64,000 nucleotides of DNA from the NCBI GenBank assembly GCA_963758945.1, contig CAVWXY010000023.1, positions 70,709 through 134,708 on the forward strand, in the 5' to 3' direction. This document shows positions 59,899-64,000 of this stretch, in pieces. Position 1 is the first letter of the stretch. Each line of letters starts with the position of its first letter. The DNA is from VAZQ01 sp963758945. GTDB lineage: Bacteria; Pseudomonadota; Alphaproteobacteria; Rhizobiales; Xanthobacteraceae. A program made the translations under genes and the position numbers. Below the pieces are notes generated by a model. It was not told the DNA's origin, ran no database searches, and saw nothing but the letters and a program-made list of their open reading frames with translations.

Positions 59899-62061
59899 AT
59901 GGCGGCGCGGATAGGATGTGACTTGGTCGCTCATAGCTCTCGACGGTCCTTGACGGTGCTGGCGGCGGCCGGGGCCCTTGTCCTTGCGCTGGCGGCCGAT
60001 TCGGCGGGCGGCGTACCGCTGCCGAAGCCGCGCCCGACCGGCGCAGCCAAGCCCGGCGCCAGACCGAGCGCGACCGCGGCGGCCTCCACCGCCACGAGCC
60101 ACCCCGTTCGATCGGTCTTGGCCGCGACCGAGACGGCGTCCGCGGCCGACCTGGCAGCTCTGAAGGAGGCGATTACCGCCGCCCGCCGCGGGAGGACGAC
60201 GCAGGCAGCCGAGCTGCAGAAGGGGATCAGCGATCCGGTCGCCCGCAAGCTGGTCGAATGGGCGATCCTGCGCAGCGACGACAATGAAAGCATCGATCTG
60301 CGCCGCTACATGACGTTCATCGCTGAGAACCCCGGCTGGCCGGCGATCGGCCTGCTGCAGCGCCGCGCCGAGACGACGCTGTGGTCCGATCGCCGCGACC
60401 CTTCCTTCGTGCGGGCCTTTTTCGCCAAGCACAAGCCGACCACGACGAAGGGCAAGTTCGCCCTCGCGCGTGCGCTGCTTCTGCAGGGCGACCGCGCCGG
60501 CGCGCAACGCATTGCGCGCGAGGCTTGGCGCAACGATTATTTTTCCGGCGAGCTCGAGGGCTTGGCCCTGGACGTGTTCGGGGATCTGATCACGCCGGCC
60601 GATCACAGGGCGCGCATGCACATGCGCCTCTATGCCGAAGATATCGAAGGCGGACTGCGCTCGGCGCATCGCGCCGGCGGCGACGCGCCGGCCATCGCCA
60701 AGGCGCGCATCGCCGTGATCAAGAAGGCGGCCAACGCCGAGGCCTTGCTCAACGAGGTGCCGGCGGACGCGCATCGCGACGTCGGTTACATTTTCAGCCG
60801 CATCCAGTTTCTCCGGCGCGCCGACAAAACCGAGGAAGCTGCCGAACGGATGCTGTCCGTGCCATCCAACCACGGGCAGACGATCGACACCAACGAATGG
60901 TGGATCGAACGCCGGCTCGTCGCCCGCAAGCTTCTCGATCTCGGCGAGGCCAAGACCGCCTATCGCGTCGCGCGCGATGCCGCCATCCCGAGCAGGGAGA
61001 ATTATCGCGCCGAGCACGAGTTCACCGCCGGCTGGATTGCGTTGCGCTTCCTCAACGACCCGGCAACCGCCCTCGCCCATTTCAACAAGGTCGCCGAGGG
61101 CAACGACAATCCGATCGCGATTGCCCGCGCGGGCTACTGGCAAGGCCGCGCGGCGGAGGCGCTGGGACGAAGGGAACAGGCGCACGCGTATTACGAGGCG
61201 GCGGCGCGCTATTCCACCGCCTATTACGGGCAGATCGCGCGAGCGCGGCTCGGCCGCAAGGACATGGTCGTGCGCCCACCGCCCGAGCCCGATCGGCGGA
61301 AGGTGAGCCTCGACGTCGTGCGCGCGATCGACCTGCTCTACGCCATCGACGAGCGCGACCTGATCGCGGGCTCGCTGGCCGATCTCGGCGAGCGTTCCAC
61401 CGACGTCGCAACGCTGGCGGCGCTCGGAGAAGTCGCGGCGCGTCATCACGACGCGCGCGCCATGGTGCTTCTCGGCAAGTCCGCGCTCGGACGCGGCCTG
61501 CCGCTCGATCACTATGCGTTTCCGGCCATCGGCATTCCCAACTATCATGCGATCGGACCCGCAATCGAGCCGGCGGTGGTCTATGCCATCGCCCGCCAGG
61601 AGAGCACCTTCAACCCGAAGACGGTTTCGAGCGCGCGCGCGATGGGTCTGATGCAGGTCACGCCCGAGGCTGGCCGCTATGTGAGCAGGAAGTTTGGCGC
61701 CTCCTTTGACGAGAAGCGGCTGCTGAGCGACCAGAGCTACAACGTGCAACTGGGCGCGGCCGAGCTGGGCGACCTCTATGCCGATTACCGCGGATCCCAC
61801 ATCCTCACTTTCGCCGGCTACAATGCCGGCCGCGGCCGCGTGAGGCAGTGGATCGCCAATTACGGCGACCCGCGCGATCCCAAGGTCGATCCGATCGATT
61901 GGGTCGAACGAATTCCCTTCTCCGAAACGCGCAACTACGTGCAACGCGTGCTCGAAAACCTGCAAGTCTACCGCGTTCGCTTCGGCGGCAGCTCGAAGCT
62001 CCTCATCGAGTCGGACTTGCGTCGTGGCGCCGCCACCGCCTCGGCGGATGGATCCCGATAG
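59899..62061 (+). CDS. soluble lytic murein transglycosylase
   Basis: This 720-residue exported Slt-type enzyme cleaves the MurNAc-GlcNAc bond. It has an N-terminal signal (VLAAAGALVLALAADSAGG), a long alpha-helical superhelical region (about 90-540) and a C-terminal SLT domain with AIARQESTFNPKTVSSARAMGLMQVTPEAG, where the Glu (E568) is catalytic, and FAGYNAGRGRVRQWIANYGDPRD. It is divergent from dapA. Confidence 0.93.
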   Translation: MAARIGCDLVAHSSRRSLTVLAAAGALVLALAADSAGGVPLPKPRPTGAAKPGARPSATAAASTATSHPVRSVLAATETASAADLAALKEAITAARRGRTTQAAELQKGISDPVARKLVEWAILRSDDNESIDLRRYMTFIAENPGWPAIGLLQRRAETTLWSDRRDPSFVRAFFAKHKPTTTKGKFALARALLLQGDRAGAQRIAREAWRNDYFSGELEGLALDVFGDLITPADHRARMHMRLYAEDIEGGLRSAHRAGGDAPAIAKARIAVIKKAANAEALLNEVPADAHRDVGYIFSRIQFLRRADKTEEAAERMLSVPSNHGQTIDTNEWWIERRLVARKLLDLGEAKTAYRVARDAAIPSRENYRAEHEFTAGWIALRFLNDPATALAHFNKVAEGNDNPIAIARAGYWQGRAAEALGRREQAHAYYEAAARYSTAYYGQIARARLGRKDMVVRPPPEPDRRKVSLDVVRAIDLLYAIDERDLIAGSLADLGERSTDVATLAALGEVAARHHDARAMVLLGKSALGRGLPLDHYAFPAIGIPNYHAIGPAIEPAVVYAIARQESTFNPKTVSSARAMGLMQVTPEAGRYVSRKFGASFDEKRLLSDQSYNVQLGAAELGDLYADYRGSHILTFAGYNAGRGRVRQWIANYGDPRDPKVDPIDWVERIPFSETRNYVQRVLENLQVYRVRFGGSSKLLIESDLRRGAATASADGSR

Positions 62062-62207
62062 ACCATCAGCGGCGCAGGCGAGCGACCACCTCCGACCCCT
62101 GGACGGTCGAAATCCGTCGTGCAAAGTTGCGCGGGGCTTGGCGGCTGAGCCAAGTTGATGTCGCCTTCCGCACCACCATCGCCACGAGCACGCGATAGGC
62201 GTCGACC

Positions 62208-63101
62208 ATGAGCTCGGATCCGGCAGCAAGCACCTTCATCACGGCCCAGGACGGGCTCAAGTTGCATGTGCGCAGCCACGGCCCGCGGGTCTCGCGGGCG
62301 CTGCCGGTCGTCTGTCTGCCAGGGCTGGCGCGGACGGCCGCCGACTTCGAGACGCTGGCGACCGAGCTTGCGAGCGATCCGAAGGCACCGCGGCGAGTGA
62401 TTGCGCTCGACTCGCGCGGGCGCGGCCGCTCGGACTACGACCGCAACCAGGAGAATTACGCCCTGCCGGTCGAACTCGCCGACCTCATGGCCGTGCTCAC
62501 CGCGCTGGGCATTGCCAACGCGGTGTTCGTCGGAACGTCTCGCGGCGGCATCTTGACGATGTTGCTGGCAACGGCCCGCCCAACGGCGATCGCCGGCTGC
62601 GTGCTCAACGACATCGGCCCGGTGATCGAGCCCAAGGGCGTGATGCGTATCAAGAGCTATGTCGGCAAGCTGCCGCAACCGGCAAGTTTCGAGGACGCCG
62701 CCGAGATGCTACGCGGGATGTTCGGCAGCCAATTCCCCAAGCTGGCTGGCCGGGACTGGCTCGCCTTCGCGCGCCGGACCTTCAAGGAGGCAGGCGGCCG
62801 CATCGGTCCCGACTATGACGTGAACCTGGCGGCCACCCTCGAAACCGTCGACCTGGAGCAGCCGCTGCCGGAATTATGGAAGGAATTCGACGCCCTTGTT
62901 CAGCTGCCGGTGATGGTGATTTACGGCGGCAATTCGGACATTCTTTCGGTGGCGACGATCGAAGCCATGCGCGCGCGTCACCCCGGTCTCGACGTGGTCG
63001 AAGTGCCGGACCAGGGCCATGCGCCGCTCCTGACCGAGCCCGACATCATCGGCCGCATTGCAGCTTTCGTTGCCAGCTGCGAAGGGGCCGGCCATTCGTA
63101 A
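62208..63101 (+). CDS. alpha/beta hydrolase
   Basis: This 297-residue hydrolase has the oxyanion segment VCLPGLARTAADF, RVIALDSRGRGRSDYD, the nucleophile elbow FVGTSRGGIL (Ser of GTSRG), and late catalytic Asp (YGGNSDILS) and His (DQGHAPLL). The triad is intact. The substrate is unknown. It lies between the transglycosylase and the methyltransferase genes, all rightward. Confidence 0.9.
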   Translation: MSSDPAASTFITAQDGLKLHVRSHGPRVSRALPVVCLPGLARTAADFETLATELASDPKAPRRVIALDSRGRGRSDYDRNQENYALPVELADLMAVLTALGIANAVFVGTSRGGILTMLLATARPTAIAGCVLNDIGPVIEPKGVMRIKSYVGKLPQPASFEDAAEMLRGMFGSQFPKLAGRDWLAFARRTFKEAGGRIGPDYDVNLAATLETVDLEQPLPELWKEFDALVQLPVMVIYGGNSDILSVATIEAMRARHPGLDVVEVPDQGHAPLLTEPDIIGRIAAFVASCEGAGHS

Positions 63102-63203
63102 CCCCTCCCCCGGCGCCGGCACGCGGCCGCCGTCGCCATCTACACGGCGTCGGAGCGGAGCAGTATCGGGGCCCTACCTTTGATCCCGCAATGAGGTTTG
63201 AGA

Positions 63204-63822
63204 ATGACCCAGTACGTATCCGAACTGGAACGCTGGGAGTCCCGGTTTGCCGCTTCCGACTATTTATTCGGAACCGCGCCGAACGCGTTCCTGAAAAGCC
63301 AGGCTCACCGTCTCAGCCCCGGCCAGAAGGCACTGGCGCTGGCGGACGGAGAAGGCCGCAACGGGGTTTGGCTCGCCGAACAGGGGCTCGAAGTCCTCTC
63401 GCTCGATTTCTCACCGAACGCCCTCAAGAAAGCCCGGGCGCTGGCCGCGGCGCGAGGCGTCAGCCTGCGCGCGGAGCTGGCGGACCTTTCGCAATGGGAG
63501 TGGCCGGTTGCCGAGTTCGACGTCGTCGTCGCCCATCTTCATCCAATTCGCCGACCCGCAGTTTCGTCGACAAATTTTCGCCGGCATGAAAAAGGCGCTC
63601 AAGCCCGGCGGATTGCTTCTGATGCAGGGCTACCGGCCCGAACAGCTCAACTACCGGACCGGCGGACCTCCGCAGGCCGAGAATCTCTATACCAGAGACC
63701 TGCTCGAAACAGCCTTCGGCGATTTCGCCTCCGTGGAAATCACCGAACACGACAGCATAGTCGACGAAGGCGGCGGGCATGCCGGACTATCGGCCCTGAT
63801 CGATTTCATCGGGCGGAAATAA
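63204..63822 (+). pseudogene. class I SAM-dependent methyltransferase, frameshifted
   Basis: The first frame (63204 to about 63534) gives MTQYVSELERWESRFAASDYLFGTAPNAFL and the SAM-binding ALALADGEGRNGVWLAEQGLEVLSLDFSPNALKKA. The second frame (to 63822) gives IFIQFADPQFRRQIFAGMKKALKPGGLLLMQGYRPEQLNYRTGGPP. They join at a CCC run (63532-63534): with one C fewer the protein reads VVVAIFIQFADP without a break. Length is 619 bases, one more than a multiple of three; corrected, about 205 residues, TehB-like. The first frame runs on to 63950 in a non-conserved, Arg-rich tail that overlaps the tRNA, which supports an indel. GAGG precedes the ATG. Confidence 0.82.
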
Positions 63823-63909
63823 AGCGACAACCCCGCGCGGTATGCCGCCGGAGCTTTCGGATATTGGCTCTGTCGCGACCGCGAGGCTCGGGCGATCCTC
63901 GGGGGAGAC

Positions 63910-64000
63910 TGGCGGAGAGGAGGGGATTCGAACCCCTGATACGGCTTTAGACCGTATAACGGTTTAGCAAACCGCCGCCTTCAGCCACTCGGCCACCTCT
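63910..64000 (-). tRNA. tRNA-Ser (GCT), 5' end outside the window by about 2 bases
   Basis: On the leftward strand the sequence reads AGAGGTGGCCGAGTGGCTGA, then the anticodon arm CGGTTTGCTAAACCG with anticodon GCT (serine AGC/AGU). A long variable arm typical of tRNA-Ser follows, then GGTTCGAATCC, the 3' acceptor strand CCTCTCC and an encoded CCA (63910-63912). The matching 5' strand would be GGAGAGG, so two bases lie beyond position 64000. Confidence 0.93.

Noticed and set aside
1..64000. CRISPR arrays, integrases, insertion sequences, prophage genes
   Set aside because: I looked for regularly spaced repeats, transposase-like proteins and att-like duplications. Only the short palindromic elements, the 106-bp pair and the autotransporter tandem repeats were found. 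The tRNA-Ser at the edge has no visible integrase beside it.

Overview
The window looks like a chromosomal segment of a high-GC alphaproteobacterium of the order Hyphomicrobiales (Rhizobiales). The main reason is the housekeeping block at about 43-54 kb, read leftward: rpoZ, relA/spoT, pdxJ, acpS, lepB, rnc, era, recO, parC, with the usual short overlaps. The recognisable proteins (DUF3597, an autotransporter, an alpha-type Rsh, NYN/LabA, GlsB/YeaQ) fit the same group.

Region 1 (1-13.2 kb) is the most interesting part. It reads as a module for methanesulfonate (or a very similar small sulfonate). At 72-1856 (minus) are the beta and alpha subunits of a Rieske oxygenase. The alpha subunit has CxH-X26-CxxH, the enlarged Rieske spacing I associate with methanesulfonate monooxygenase MsmA. 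At 2971-7563 (minus) are aprM, aprB, aprA and sat, the enzymes that oxidise sulfite to adenylylsulfate and then to sulfate with ATP formation. At 8284-13024 (plus) is a five-gene sulfonate/nitrate/taurine-type ABC importer with one binding protein, two different permeases and two different ATPases. The inferred pathway is: import of a C1 sulfonate, oxygenolytic release of sulfite and formaldehyde, then sulfite oxidation by AprBA (electrons to AprM) and Sat. A 106-bp sequence, about 88% identical, is present both upstream of msmA and between aprM and the importer, so the three transcription units may share a regulator. A family of palindromic elements (2813-2974 and 13124-13197) brackets the apr-sat-importer block. 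The two ATPases have complementary defects that would put all non-canonical residues in one of the two ATP sites. aprA carries a +1 frameshift.

Region 2 (13.2-27 kb) holds a GldA/GldFG-like ABC system and a run of small envelope and stress-type genes: DUF1328 with a good EcfG-type promoter, YihY, DUF2252, YidB, GlsB, a glycine-rich membrane protein and DUF3597. It ends in a large autotransporter that lacks a visible signal peptide.

Region 3 (27-43 kb) is a mixed metabolic and transport stretch: an IHF-alpha paralogue, a cyclic-nucleotide-binding/thioredoxin-reductase fusion, a patatin-like protein, threonine ammonia-lyase, an RDD protein, Bpt, a DapA-family lyase, an Nramp transporter with a Fur/Mur-like box, a CPA2 antiporter with a large cytoplasmic region, a cytochrome P450, and MarR with two VOC proteins.

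Region 4 (43-64 kb) is housekeeping: the block named above, then NYN, a family-5 uracil-DNA glycosylase, a peroxiredoxin, smpB, a Crp-type regulator, mscL, dapA, a lytic transglycosylase, an alpha/beta hydrolase, a methyltransferase and tRNA-Ser(GCT) at the right edge. Three otherwise well-conserved genes (aprA, recO, the methyltransferase) each carry one net +1 indel. This pattern suggests sequencing or assembly indels at least as strongly as real gene decay.
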